Assembly: GCF_000337035.1 (NCBI RefSeq)
Contig: NZ_AOJL01000060.1
Coordinates: forward strand, 303,072 to 367,071
DNA length: 64,000 nucleotides
Reading direction: 5' to 3'
DNA from: Halorubrum coriense DSM 10284
GTDB taxonomy: Archaea; Halobacteriota; Halobacteria; Halobacteriales; Haloferacaceae
Below are positions 1 through 8,557 of the stretch, one piece after another (position 1 is the stretch's first letter; each line of letters starts with the position of its first letter). Below the pieces are notes generated by a model. The model ran no database searches. It was not told the DNA's origin and was given only the letters and a program-made list of their open reading frames with translations. The translations under genes were made by a program, and so were the position numbers.

Positions 1-1839
1 CGCGTCCGCGACGTCGACCTCGACGTCTGGACGATGGACGGGGACGGGCGGCTGGTCGAACGGCCGGTCTCGGCGGTCCACGAGTACGACGCGCCCTCGG
101 AGCTCACCCGGGTCACGATGGAGACCGGCGAATCCCTGACGGCGACGGCCGATCACCCGTTCTTCGTCCTCGACGACGGGGAGCGCGTCGAGCGTGAGGC
201 GGCCGCGCTCGACGACGACGACTGGGTGTACGTCCCCCGAGAGATTCCGACCAAGGCCGCCGACGGCGCCGGGGCGGCGGCAACGGCAGGCGGCGACGGA
301 AGCATCGAACCGCTCGGCGACGGATCCGTCGACGGCGACGGGACCGATGCCGCGATGGCGAGCGTTCTCGGGTACCTCTCCGGCGACGGGAACGTTTACT
401 ACGACCGCGACGAGGGCGTCTACGGCGTCCGGTTCACCAACACGGACGACGACCTCTTAAACGACTTCGAGAGAGCGGCACGGGCAGCGTTCGACGCGGA
501 GCCGGTCCGTCCGCCGAGCGAGAAGCGCGACGACGGCGCCGAGACGGTTCGAGTCACCGGAAAGGAACACGCCGACGCCGTCCTCGACGCGGGAATGAAC
601 CTCGGCCGGTACGACGAGAAGTGCTTCCCGACGGACGTTTCGACCGGAAGCCGCGCAGCGAAGGCCGCGTTCGTCCGGGCACTGGCCGACAGCGAGGGCC
701 ACGTCGACGAATCCGCGGACAACGTTCGAATAGCGTCTGCGAGCCGGGACCTGCTCCGCGGCACGCGAAACCTCCTCTTACAGTTCGGTGTGTCGAGTCA
801 GCTCCAGCACCGCGAGCGCGACAGAGGTCGCGATGTGTACTACCTCACGGTGACGGACGCCGACTCGCTCGCGGCGTTCCAACGCTACGTCGGGTTCACC
901 GCCACGCGAAAAGCCGAGGCCCTCAACCGCGTCGTCGACGCCGCCGACGGCGACCGCACGATCCTCGACGTGGTCCCGGAGATCGGCGACGTACTTGCCG
1001 AATCTCGCGAGTCGCTCCGGCTTCACCAGAGCGAGTGCGGGATCAACGCGGTCACGTACCACGACTTCGAGAGCGAGGACGCGAACGTCTCGCTCCACCG
1101 CGCCCGGCAGGTACTCACGGCGTTCGAGGGGCGGCGGAGCCGTGCGGCCGAAGACGTGGACGCGCTCGAGGGAGTGCCGACGTGGGAAGCGCTATCAGAG
1201 CTGCGGCACCAATACCACGTCTCGCAGTCCAAACTCGCGGATGGAACCGCGTTGTCCCAACAGCAGATCTCCCGCGAGTGGGGCGAAGACGACGAAGTCC
1301 GTCGGACGGTGACCGAGCGACTCCGAGAGATCCTCACCGAGGTCGCGGAGACCGACCTCGGAGACCTCCGCGAATTCGTCCGCGGCGACGTGAAGTGGCG
1401 GCGGGTGGAGGCAGTCGAAACCGTTCCGCCGGAGTCGACAGAACACCGCGGCGAGGTACTCCGACAGCGTCTCGCAGACGTCATCGAGGGGCCGATAGAA
1501 ACGGTCGAAGAGCGGGCCCACGAGTTGCTCGACCGCGGTCCGATCGGCGAAACGCCGGCAGAGCTGTCGGCAGCGCTCGACGCCTACGGTATCAGTCAGT
1601 CCGGCGTGGCGTCCCGGCTCGATGTGACGCAGGCGACCGTGTCGCGGTGGCTGTCCGGCGCCGTCGAAACGGACCGGCTCGGAGATCTGCGCGAGGCCGC
1701 CGCGGAGGAGGCGCGGGCGGTCGAGTCGGAGCTACGGTCGATACTGGCGCAGATCGAGGACGGGGAGCGACCGAGGGTGTACGACCTGACGGTCGAGGAG
1801 ACGCACAACTTCGTCGCGAACGGGCTCGTCGTCCACAAC
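1..1839 (+). other. Intein within MCM (partial, N-terminus outside window), with LAGLIDADG endonuclease and extra HTH domain
   Basis: Splicing block B is visible near codon 47 (TATADHPFFVL). LAGLIDADG-type helices appear as VLGYLSGDGN and FVRALADSEGHV, both keeping the catalytic Asp. The C-terminal block is THNFVANGLVVHN followed by Ser, so cleavage falls after Asn ending at 1839 with Ser as the +1 extein residue. Between a pre-terminal block (KWRRVEAVETV) and the last block (RVYDLTVE) lies about 100 residues with a helix-turn-helix (GISQSGVASRLDVTQATVS). A second HTH-like stretch (VSQSKLADGTALSQQQISRE) comes earlier. The endonuclease may be functional because its motifs are intact. Confidence 0.9.
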
Positions 1840-2745
1840 TCCTCGGACCGCTCCGCGATGCACGAGGGGCTCGAACAGCAGAAGATCTCCGTCTCGAAGG
1901 CGGGGATCAACGCGACGCTGAAGGCGCGGTGTTCGCTGCTCGGGGCCGCGAACCCGAAGTACGGCCGGTTCGACCAGTACGAGCCGATCGGCGAGCAGAT
2001 CGACCTAGAGCCGGCGCTCATCTCGCGGTTCGACCTCATATTCACCGTGACGGACAGCCCGGACGCGGAGCACGACTCCCGGCTGGCGAAACACATCATC
2101 AAGACGAACTACGCCGGCGAGCTCAACACGCAGCGGGAGGAGCTGGCCAGTTCGGAGTTCACCGCAGAGCAGGTGGCGGAGGTGACCGAGGAGGTCGCGC
2201 CGGAGATCGACGCGGAGCTGCTGCGCAAGTACATCGCCCACGCGAAGCGGTCCTGCTTCCCGACGATGACCGAGGAGGCGAAGGAGGTGATAGAGGAGTT
2301 CTACGTCGACCTGCGCTCGAAGGGGGCCGACGAGGACGCGCCCGTGCCGGTCACCGCCCGGAAGCTGGAGGCGATGGTGCGGCTCTCCGAGGCCAGCGCG
2401 CGGGTGCGGCTCTCGGACACCGTCGAGCGCGAGGACGCGGACCGCGCGACGAACATCGTCGAGTCCTGTCTCAAGGACATCGGCGTCGACCCGGAGACGG
2501 GGCAGTTCGACGCCGACGTGGTCGAGACGGGCACGTCGAAGAGCCAGCGCGACCGCATCAAGAACATCAAGGGGCTCATCGCCGACATCGAGGAGGAGTA
2601 CCAGGAGGGCGCGCCCGTCGAGGAGGTGCTCGACCGCGCGGGCGAGATCGGGATGGACCCCGGGAAGGCGGAGGGGGAGATCGAGAAGCTCCGGACGAAG
2701 GGCGAAGTGTACGAGCCCAAGCAGGGACACCTCCGGACGACGTAG
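1..2745 (+). CDS. mcm: Replicative DNA helicase MCM, 3' part, intein-interrupted
   Basis: This is the C-terminal part of the archaeal replicative helicase; the gene begins before the window, so the frame is open from base 1. The first 613 codons are intein. The C-extein (about 301 residues) resumes with SSDRSAMHEGLEQQ, which follows the Walker B region in MCM proteins. It continues with a sensor-1 segment (LGAANPKYG), the arginine-finger region (ISRFDLIF) and a C-terminal winged-helix tail. The enzyme unwinds DNA as a hexamer at replication forks. The stop codon directly abuts the next ATG, so the following small gene is probably co-transcribed. Confidence 0.95.
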   Translation, partial: RVRDVDLDVWTMDGDGRLVERPVSAVHEYDAPSELTRVTMETGESLTATADHPFFVLDDGERVEREAAALDDDDWVYVPREIPTKAADGAGAAATAGGDGSIEPLGDGSVDGDGTDAAMASVLGYLSGDGNVYYDRDEGVYGVRFTNTDDDLLNDFERAARAAFDAEPVRPPSEKRDDGAETVRVTGKEHADAVLDAGMNLGRYDEKCFPTDVSTGSRAAKAAFVRALADSEGHVDESADNVRIASASRDLLRGTRNLLLQFGVSSQLQHRERDRGRDVYYLTVTDADSLAAFQRYVGFTATRKAEALNRVVDAADGDRTILDVVPEIGDVLAESRESLRLHQSECGINAVTYHDFESEDANVSLHRARQVLTAFEGRRSRAAEDVDALEGVPTWEALSELRHQYHVSQSKLADGTALSQQQISREWGEDDEVRRTVTERLREILTEVAETDLGDLREFVRGDVKWRRVEAVETVPPESTEHRGEVLRQRLADVIEGPIETVEERAHELLDRGPIGETPAELSAALDAYGISQSGVASRLDVTQATVSRWLSGAVETDRLGDLREAAAEEARAVESELRSILAQIEDGERPRVYDLTVEETHNFVANGLVVHNSSDRSAMHEGLEQQKISVSKAGINATLKARCSLLGAANPKYGRFDQYEPIGEQIDLEPALISRFDLIFTVTDSPDAEHDSRLAKHIIKTNYAGELNTQREELASSEFTAEQVAEVTEEVAPEIDAELLRKYIAHAKRSCFPTMTEEAKEVIEEFYVDLRSKGADEDAPVPVTARKLEAMVRLSEASARVRLSDTVEREDADRATNIVESCLKDIGVDPETGQFDADVVETGTSKSQRDRIKNIKGLIADIEEEYQEGAPVEEVLDRAGEIGMDPGKAEGEIEKLRTKGEVYEPKQGHLRTT

Positions 2746-3039
2746 ATGGACCGCATCTCCGCGATACGGAACGTCGAGGACGCGCTCCGCGAGTTCGAGG
2801 ACGGCGAGGCCGACCTCGCGGCCACCGAGCGGCGCGTCGCGGCCGTGCTGCGGACGTACGCGACCGAGTTCGACGGCGACGGCGACGTGTTCCGCGCGGT
2901 CGGCGACGACCCCGTCGACGGAACCGTGGTCGTCGCGCCGTCGGAACCGGCCGCACGCGAGCGCGTCCTCGCGGCGAGCGGGGTCGACGACCACTCGGAC
3001 GACGAGAACGGGCCCGCGTTCGACGTCGAGCGGTTCTGA
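2746..3039 (+). CDS. Conserved haloarchaeal hypothetical protein downstream of mcm
   Basis: An acidic 97-residue protein whose ATG directly follows the mcm stop codon, so it is probably expressed from the same transcript. It has a predicted helical N-terminal half (AIRNVEDALREFEDGEADL) and an alpha/beta-like middle (GTVVVAPSEPAARERVL). No Cys pairs, membrane segments or catalytic motifs are visible. I do not recognise a function. Its fixed place behind mcm suggests a link to replication or only to its expression level. Confidence 0.8.
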   Translation: MDRISAIRNVEDALREFEDGEADLAATERRVAAVLRTYATEFDGDGDVFRAVGDDPVDGTVVVAPSEPAARERVLAASGVDDHSDDENGPAFDVERF

Positions 3040-3147
3040 CCCGCCGACTCCGGCGTCTGGAAACCGCCTCTCGGGCCGCCGTCGCTGACGCCGACTGAAA
3101 CGTTCCGGTCCGGAACGGATATATTTCGAAATCGACCACCGGCGGGC

Positions 3148-3486
3148 GTGTTGTTGGTCGTGACGTATTCGGCGGCCGCTCGAACCGGCCTCCGGAACCT
3201 GTGTCGTCGCCACGAGTCGGTCGTCGCCCGGCGGTTCGGGCGGGCGGCGCTGCTCGACGAGACGGAGTACGCCGCGTTCCTCGCGCTGCGGCTGCGGGAG
3301 TCGCACGGCGGGGACGTTCAGCTAGAGCGCACCGAGCCGTTCAACGAGTTCGTCGCCCTCGACTCGGCGGTCCGCGAGGCCGCGGCGGCATACGCGGACC
3401 GGGACGCGAAATCGACGCCGTACGCGGCGTTCGCGGCGGGGACGGAGCACCCGGACCCGGACGCCATGCGGGGGAGCGAACTGTGA
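3148..3486 (+). CDS. Conserved haloarchaeal hypothetical protein (112 aa)
   Basis: It starts with GTG (LLVVTYS follows). An A/T-rich element (GATATATTTCG) lies 25-30 nt upstream, so a near-leaderless transcript is likely. The protein has a helical, Arg-rich N-terminus (RTGLRNLCRRHESVVARRF) and a compact fold with no metal-binding motif or membrane helix. Its last codons overlap the next gene by 3 nt (the start GTG overlaps the TGA), indicating translational coupling. Function unknown. Confidence 0.75.
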   Translation: MLLVVTYSAAARTGLRNLCRRHESVVARRFGRAALLDETEYAAFLALRLRESHGGDVQLERTEPFNEFVALDSAVREAAAAYADRDAKSTPYAAFAAGTEHPDPDAMRGSEL

Positions 3487-4355
3487 CCGAAGCGGCCTCG
3501 ACCCCGTCGAGCGCCGACGGGGACGCCGAGGGAGACGCGTCGACCGACGTGGAGGAGACCCCGGGCCCCAATGCGGTACTCGGCCGGATCCCGACCGAGG
3601 CGGGCCTCCGGCGGCAGCTCGCGGCGGCCGCGCGCTCGCGGGGGCGAACGGCGTCCGTCGCGGGAGAGATCGCGGAGATCGAGGCGGAAATCGCCGCGAT
3701 CGACGTCGAGGCGGTCGACCTGACGGCGGCGCGGCGACGGGTCGCCGAGGCGACCGGCGAGACCGAGCGCCTGAAAGAGCGGGTCGCTGCGCTCCGCGGC
3801 GACGCCCGGGCGCGCCGCGCGGTCGACGCGGATCCGGACGAGACGCTCGACGAACTGGAGGCGGCGGCCGCGGAGCTGTCGGCCGCGCAGACGGAGGCGA
3901 TCGCCGCCGAGCAGGCGCTCGAACGCGCGCGGGCGGAGGCGGCTCGGGCCCGCGACGAGCGCCGCCGGCGGCTCCGGCTTCGCGACCGACTCCGGAACCG
4001 GCGACGGACGGCTCGCCGGGAACTCGCTGGGGCCGCGTACCCCGAGTTTCGGCGCGCCCTCGCGGCCGTGCCGGGCGGGCGTCCGAGCGCGGCGGGAGCG
4101 GACCCGGCGGCGTACGGCGGTGACCCGGTCGCGGCGTCGCTCGCGGCGGTCAGGATCGCCGCGCTCGACGGCGGCGTCGAACTGCGCGGCGACGCGGCCC
4201 GAGCGGTCGAGGCGTCGGAACGGAGCGCGCGCTCGCTGCTTCGGACGGCGGACGTCCGAGTCGAAGGCGCGTGCGACGAGGTCGACGCCGCCGACCCAAG
4301 CGACCGCGGCCTCGACGAGGGTCGGGACGAGCCCGGGGCCCGCCCCGACGGTTAA
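3483..4355 (+). CDS. Coiled-coil hypothetical protein, mcm-minD cluster
   Basis: The start is a GTG whose last two bases overlap the TGA of the previous gene; this gives 290 residues and removes an implausible Arg-rich extension. After an acidic, disordered N-terminus (about 30 residues), residues ~60-180 are heptad-like, rich in Ala, Glu and Arg (e.g. AEIEAEIAAIDVEAVDL), and read as a long coiled coil. A more globular C-terminal part follows. This resembles a structural or scaffold protein; a role beside the MinD-like ATPase is conceivable but unproven. Confidence 0.75.
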   Translation: MTEAASTPSSADGDAEGDASTDVEETPGPNAVLGRIPTEAGLRRQLAAAARSRGRTASVAGEIAEIEAEIAAIDVEAVDLTAARRRVAEATGETERLKERVAALRGDARARRAVDADPDETLDELEAAAAELSAAQTEAIAAEQALERARAEAARARDERRRRLRLRDRLRNRRRTARRELAGAAYPEFRRALAAVPGGRPSAAGADPAAYGGDPVAASLAAVRIAALDGGVELRGDAARAVEASERSARSLLRTADVRVEGACDEVDAADPSDRGLDEGRDEPGARPDG

Positions 4356-4359
4356 ATAC
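4352..4359 (+). promoter_or_regulatory. TATA box for the 262-aa gene
   Basis: The box TTAAATAC lies 28 nt upstream of the ATG and overlaps the stop region of the coiled-coil gene. Spacing matches a leaderless haloarchaeal transcript, so this part of the cluster has its own promoter. Confidence 0.6.
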
Positions 4360-4379
4360 GATTCCGCGGGACCCGGCGT

Positions 4380-5168
4380 ATGGAACTCGACTGGTCCGTC
4401 GACCGCGAAGGCGGCGCGTCGCTCGTCGGAGTCCGGGTGCGCAACGACGGGGCGGTCCCGCGGCGCGTTCGGATCGAGAGCCGGCTCGACGGCCCGCTGC
4501 TGCCGCCGCGGCGCGGCGGCGTCCCCGAGGCGGGATGGGACGCGACGGGCGTGACGAGGGTGATCGATCCCGGCGAACGCGCGGCGTTCGGGTTCGCCGC
4601 GCTCGCGGAGCCGACCGATCCCCCGGTCGAAATAGCGAGCGTCGAGCCGGTGTCGTCGGGCGGGGGCGACGCTCACGAGACGGCGGAAGGTGAGGTCGGC
4701 CTCGCGCGAGCGGCGGTCCGAGACCTCGGCTCCCACCGACCACCGCGCGCCACGGTGGACGGGGAGAGAGAGATCGACCCCGACGCGGCTGAGAACGGCG
4801 GCGCGGGGGCGTCCGGCTCGGATAGAGACGTGGCGGATCGTGCGCAGGACGGGACGGACGGCGAGGCGGAACGAGGCGAGTCGGCGGCCGGGTCGCCGGC
4901 GAAGAGTGCGGCCGACGACGGCGTCGACGCGTGGTTCGCGGCCGTCGAGTCGCGGATCGAGCGGGCGGAGCGGCTGACCGACGCCGACCTCGCGGCGGCG
5001 ACGGCGGTCGTCGAGGAGCGCGGCGGTCTCGACGGGGTCGGGGAACTGGACGAGCGCGTCGCGGCCGACGCCGAGCGGCTGCGGGCGGTCCGCGACCGCG
5101 CCGCGGCGCTGGCCGAGCGCGCCGAGGAGAGCGAGGTCCCGGCCGAGGCGCTGGAGGCGCTGTCGTGA
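4380..5168 (+). CDS. Conserved haloarchaeal hypothetical protein (262 aa)
   Basis: The N-terminal ~100 residues (MELDWSVDREGGASLVGVRV...) look like a beta-sandwich: short strands and a phrase on corrections to 'rights' of charge rather than catalysis, with no conserved His, Cys or Asp clusters. A long disordered acidic linker follows, then a helical C-terminus (residues ~180-262) rich in Ala, Glu and Arg. The stop codon overlaps the GTG of the MinD-like gene, so the two are translationally coupled and may act together. Function not recognised. Confidence 0.75.
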   Translation: MELDWSVDREGGASLVGVRVRNDGAVPRRVRIESRLDGPLLPPRRGGVPEAGWDATGVTRVIDPGERAAFGFAALAEPTDPPVEIASVEPVSSGGGDAHETAEGEVGLARAAVRDLGSHRPPRATVDGEREIDPDAAENGGAGASGSDRDVADRAQDGTDGEAERGESAAGSPAKSAADDGVDAWFAAVESRIERAERLTDADLAAATAVVEERGGLDGVGELDERVAADAERLRAVRDRAAALAERAEESEVPAEALEALS

Positions 5169-5815
5169 TACTCGCGGTGGCCGGGGGGAAGGGCGGGGTC
5201 GGGAAGACGACGCTCGCGTACAACGTCGCCGCCGAACTCGACGCGGTCGTCGTCGACGCGGACCTCGGGATGGCGGACCTACCGGACGGCCGCGGGCCCG
5301 ACCTCCACGACGTCCTCGCCGGTGCGGCGGACCCGACGGAGACGGTCCGTCCCGGTCCGGTCGACATCGTCCCGTGCGGGCGGACGCTGGCCGGCGCTCG
5401 GGCGGCCGACCTGACGCGGTTGGCGGAGGCGGTCGCCGCGGTCGAGCGCGAGTTCGGGACCGTCGTCCTCGACTGTCCCGCGGGGCGCCGCGCCGACGCC
5501 GGTGTCCCGCTAGCTGTCGCGGACGCCTGCCTCCTCGTCGTCTCGCCGCGGGCGTTCGCGCTGGCCGACGCGATCCGCACCAGGGAGCTCGCCCGCGAGC
5601 TCGACGCCGGCACGACCGGCTGCGCGGTCAACCGCGTGACCGACCCGCCGCCGGTCGAACCGATCGGCGACGCGCTCGGCGCGCCGGTCGAAGTGGTGCC
5701 GGCCGACCCCCGCGTCGGCCGGTCGGTGGCGGCGGAGCGACCGGTCGTGACCGCCGCGCCCGACAGCGAGGCCGCGGCCGCGGTCCGGGCGCTCACGCGG
5801 CGCGTCCCGGAGTGA
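5165..5815 (+). CDS. MinD/ParA-type P-loop ATPase
   Basis: The protein starts with the deviant Walker A motif GGKGGVGKTT (residues 7-16) directly after the first strand, followed by VVVDADLGMADL (switch/Walker A') and VVLDCPAG (Walker B). The last third holds the usual VVSPRAFALADAIRT and VNRV segments. At 216 residues it is a compact single-domain member without a clear C-terminal amphipathic membrane helix. The GTG start is fixed by its overlap with the previous stop. MinD/ParA ATPases position cell structures or chromosomes; the cargo here is unknown, and coupling to the preceding gene suggests that protein as a partner. Confidence 0.88.
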   Translation: MILAVAGGKGGVGKTTLAYNVAAELDAVVVDADLGMADLPDGRGPDLHDVLAGAADPTETVRPGPVDIVPCGRTLAGARAADLTRLAEAVAAVEREFGTVVLDCPAGRRADAGVPLAVADACLLVVSPRAFALADAIRTRELARELDAGTTGCAVNRVTDPPPVEPIGDALGAPVEVVPADPRVGRSVAAERPVVTAAPDSEAAAAVRALTRRVPE

Positions 5816-5869
5816 GAGGCCGCGTCTCGACCGGGTCTTTTTACCCCGACCGTCCCGTCGGCGAGAGCG

Positions 5870-6571
5870 ATGATCGGACTCGCGTTCGTCCTCGGCGTCG
5901 CCGTCATCGCCGCGCTCGCGGTCGCCGTCGGACCGCTATACGCGGCCGACCGCTTCCGCGACCTCCGGGAGCCGACGGCGGCGGAGCGCGCACAGATCGA
6001 GGCGCTCGCGGACCCCGGCGGGCTCGACGTCGACAGGGTCGCGCTCGAATCCGTCGACGAGGCAAGTGACGGGAGTACGAGCGGGAGCGGCGAGTCGGGG
6101 GGCACCGGTCCCGCGGACGTCTCGGTCCGCGGACCGCCCGGGCGGCGGGTGCTGTTCCTCACGGAGGACGTGTTGACCGACCTCGACGAGGACGTCGCGG
6201 TCGGGCTGCTCGCGGCGGAGGCGGGGCGGGTGGCGACGTACTACGACGAGTTCCGCGCCGTCGCGGTCGGGGCCGTGCTGGCGATGCTGGCGGCGGTCGT
6301 CGCGACGCTCGTCCCCTTCGAGTCCGGCTTCGCCGCGCTCGTCGCCGTGGGGCTCGTCTCCTTCTGGGCCGGTCGGCGGGTCCAATACGCGGCGGACGAC
6401 CGCGCCGCGGACGCGGTCGGTGCCGACCGCGTCGCCGACGCGTTCGAGCGCGTCGCGGAGCGTCGCGGGGTCGAACCGGAGACCGGCGACTGGTCGACGT
6501 GGTTCGAGGTTCAGCCGCCGCTCGGGGACCGGATCGGGCGGCTCCGCGAGCGGGCCGCAGACGAGCGGTAG
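5870..6571 (+). CDS. HtpX/M48-like membrane protein lacking the zinc site
   Basis: One N-terminal helix (residues 1-25) and two central hydrophobic segments (~125-165) frame a fold that parallels HtpX-type M48 peptidases. In place of the HEXXH helix it reads GLLAAEAGRVATYY. In place of the downstream zinc-binding Glu it reads YAADDRAADAV. The C-terminus keeps the typical PPLGDRIGRLR tail. All zinc ligands appear lost, so this is probably a pseudo-peptidase. A weak T-rich box lies about 30 nt before the ATG. Confidence 0.65.
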   Translation: MIGLAFVLGVAVIAALAVAVGPLYAADRFRDLREPTAAERAQIEALADPGGLDVDRVALESVDEASDGSTSGSGESGGTGPADVSVRGPPGRRVLFLTEDVLTDLDEDVAVGLLAAEAGRVATYYDEFRAVAVGAVLAMLAAVVATLVPFESGFAALVAVGLVSFWAGRRVQYAADDRAADAVGADRVADAFERVAERRGVEPETGDWSTWFEVQPPLGDRIGRLRERAADER

Positions 6572-6599
6572 AGAAGGGGGGGATCGTCGGGTCGACGCC

Positions 6600-6905
6600 T
6601 CAGTCCCGGGACCGGCGAGCGACGGCGGAGTCGGAGCCCACGCGGACGTCGTAGTCCGCGACGGTGATCGAGACGTCCACGTCGGCGTCCGGGCGGCCGG
6701 CGACGAGCGCGTTCAGCGCGTCGGGGTCGACGTGATCGTACAGGACGACGCCCTTTTCGGGTAAGTCCGCGGGGTCGACGTCGGCGAGGTCGGCGATGGC
6801 CTCAACGACGGCGAGGCTGGGACTGGGACCGCCGTCGCCGTGGCGGACGCGAGCCGTCTCGACCGTCGACGGAAAGCCGACCGGTTCGGCCGGTACAGTA
6901 CTCAT
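6600..6905 (-). CDS. HalOD1 output-domain protein
   Basis: A 101-residue single-domain protein with the HalOD1 pattern: PSLAVVEAIADLADVDPADL, then LYDHVDPDALNAL, then a beta strand ending VRVGSDSAV. HalOD1 domains are haloarchaeal signal-output modules, often attached to response regulators; here the domain stands alone. Start chosen at MSTVPAE because the TATA box sits 27-31 nt upstream of that codon, making the longer MERS form unlikely. Confidence 0.85.
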   Translation of the reverse strand: MSTVPAEPVGFPSTVETARVRHGDGGPSPSLAVVEAIADLADVDPADLPEKGVVLYDHVDPDALNALVAGRPDADVDVSITVADYDVRVGSDSAVARRSRD

Positions 6906-6926
6906 ACTGCGTTCCACGACGAAATA

Positions 6927-6936
6927 TTATATAAAG
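6927..6936 (-). promoter_or_regulatory. TATA box of the HalOD1 gene
   Basis: On the minus strand this reads CTTTATATAA, centred 27 nt from the chosen ATG. It is a strong haloarchaeal TATA box and supports a leaderless mRNA. Confidence 0.7.
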
Positions 6937-7027
6937 GAGTCGTCCAGTTTATCAGAATTGATTTCTCGGCGGCGCTCCGGTCCCGGAACCGTTACCAACC
7001 AGCCGCACGCGTGTAGAGACAACTCGA

Positions 7028-8557
7028 ATGCGACTCCCGGAACGACAGCTCGCGGTCCTCGAGGCCGCGAGCGCGACGGACGAACGGACGGTGGCGGAGA
7101 TAGCCGCGGCGGCGGACCTGAAGCCGGAGACGGCCGCCGGTGCGGCCTTCGACCTCGCCGACGAGGGGCTCGTGGAGGTCGGGTCGGTGGCCGACGAGAC
7201 CCTCGCGCTCACCGACGAGGGGCGGCGCTACGTCGACGAGGGGCTCCCCGAGACGCGGCTCTACCGCGCCGGCCGCGACGCGGGGGCCGACGCCGAACCG
7301 GTCTCGATGGGCGCGGTCATCGGCGAGGCCGAGTTGGACGGCCCGGAGGTCGACATCGCGCTCGCGAACTTCGCGCGGAAGGGGTTCGGACGCGTCGACG
7401 GCGGCGACCTCTCGGTCGACCCGGACGCCGACCCGGACGCCGACCCGGAGGCGACGGCGCTCGCCGCGCTCGCGGACGCCGACGAGGAGGGTCTCGGCGC
7501 GGACGCGCTCGACGCCGACGAGGCGGTGATCGATCGGCTCGACTCGCGGGGGCTGCTCGCGGTCGCGGAGTCGGTCACGCGCACGGTGACGCTCACCGAC
7601 GAGGGCGTCGACGCGCTGATGACCGGCGTCGAGGCGACCGAGACGGTGGGCGCGCTCACGCCCGAACTCCTCGCCAGCGGCGAGTGGCGCGACGCCGAGT
7701 TCGCCGAGTACAACGTCGAGGCCGAGGCGGAGACGGCCCGCGGCGGCCGCAAGCACGTCCTCCGGCGGACCGCCGACCGCGTGAAGGACGTCCTCGTCGG
7801 CATGGGGTTCAAGGAGATGGAGGGCCCCCACGCCGACGCCGACTTCTGGATCAACGACTGCCTGTTCATGCCGCAGGACCACCCGGCGCGGACCCACTGG
7901 GACCGGTTCGCGCTCGACGTGGACCCGATGGAGTCGATCCCGGACGAACTGATGGCCCGCGTCGAGGCCGCCCACCGCGACGGCTGGGGGCTCGACGGCG
8001 ACGGCTACCACTCGCCGTGGTCGCAGGACTTCGCCCGCGAGGTCGCGCTCCGCGGCCACACCACCTCGCTGTCGATGCGCTACCTCTCCGGCGTCGCGGG
8101 CGCGGAGCTGGAGCCCCCGCAGCGCTACTTCTCGGTCGAGAAGGTGTACCGCAACGACACCCTCGACCCGACGCACCTCCTCGAGTTCTTCCAGATCGAG
8201 GGGTGGGTGATGGCCGAGGACCTCTCGGTGCGCGACCTAATGGGCACCTTCGAGGAGTTCTACCGCCAGTTCGGCATCACGGACATCCGGTTCAAACCCC
8301 ACTACAACCCGTACACCGAGCCCTCCTTCGAGCTGTTCGGCGAACACCCGGAGACGGGCGAGGAGATCGAGATCGGCAACTCCGGCGTCTTCCGCGAGGA
8401 GGTCACCGGGCCGCTCGGCGTCGACTGCGACGTGATGGCGTGGGGGCTCGCCTTGGAGCGGCTCGCGATGCTCACCACCGGCGCGGAGGACATCCGCGAC
8501 CTCCACGGGACCCTGGCCGACATCGACTTCCTGCGGAACGCGGAGGTGAGCTACTGA
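7028..8557 (+). CDS. pheS: Phenylalanine--tRNA ligase alpha subunit
   Basis: Charges tRNA-Phe as part of the alpha2beta2 synthetase. The N-terminal ~220 residues hold archaeal/eukaryotic-type winged-helix modules that bind tRNA. The class II catalytic core follows, with motif 2 region VEKVYRNDTLDPTHLLEF and motif 3 region WGLALERLAML, plus the conserved GFKEMEGPHADADFWIND segment. An acidic linker near residue 135 contains a short DPDADPDA repeat. The length (509) is normal for archaeal PheS. The stop overlaps the pheT start (TGATG), so the subunits are co-translated. Confidence 0.97.
   Translation: MRLPERQLAVLEAASATDERTVAEIAAAADLKPETAAGAAFDLADEGLVEVGSVADETLALTDEGRRYVDEGLPETRLYRAGRDAGADAEPVSMGAVIGEAELDGPEVDIALANFARKGFGRVDGGDLSVDPDADPDADPEATALAALADADEEGLGADALDADEAVIDRLDSRGLLAVAESVTRTVTLTDEGVDALMTGVEATETVGALTPELLASGEWRDAEFAEYNVEAEAETARGGRKHVLRRTADRVKDVLVGMGFKEMEGPHADADFWINDCLFMPQDHPARTHWDRFALDVDPMESIPDELMARVEAAHRDGWGLDGDGYHSPWSQDFAREVALRGHTTSLSMRYLSGVAGAELEPPQRYFSVEKVYRNDTLDPTHLLEFFQIEGWVMAEDLSVRDLMGTFEEFYRQFGITDIRFKPHYNPYTEPSFELFGEHPETGEEIEIGNSGVFREEVTGPLGVDCDVMAWGLALERLAMLTTGAEDIRDLHGTLADIDFLRNAEVSY

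Noticed and set aside
621..3098. Very long Arg/Pro-rich frame overlapping mcm
   Set aside because: It is an out-of-frame shadow of mcm in high-GC DNA; mcm has domain motifs and this frame has none.
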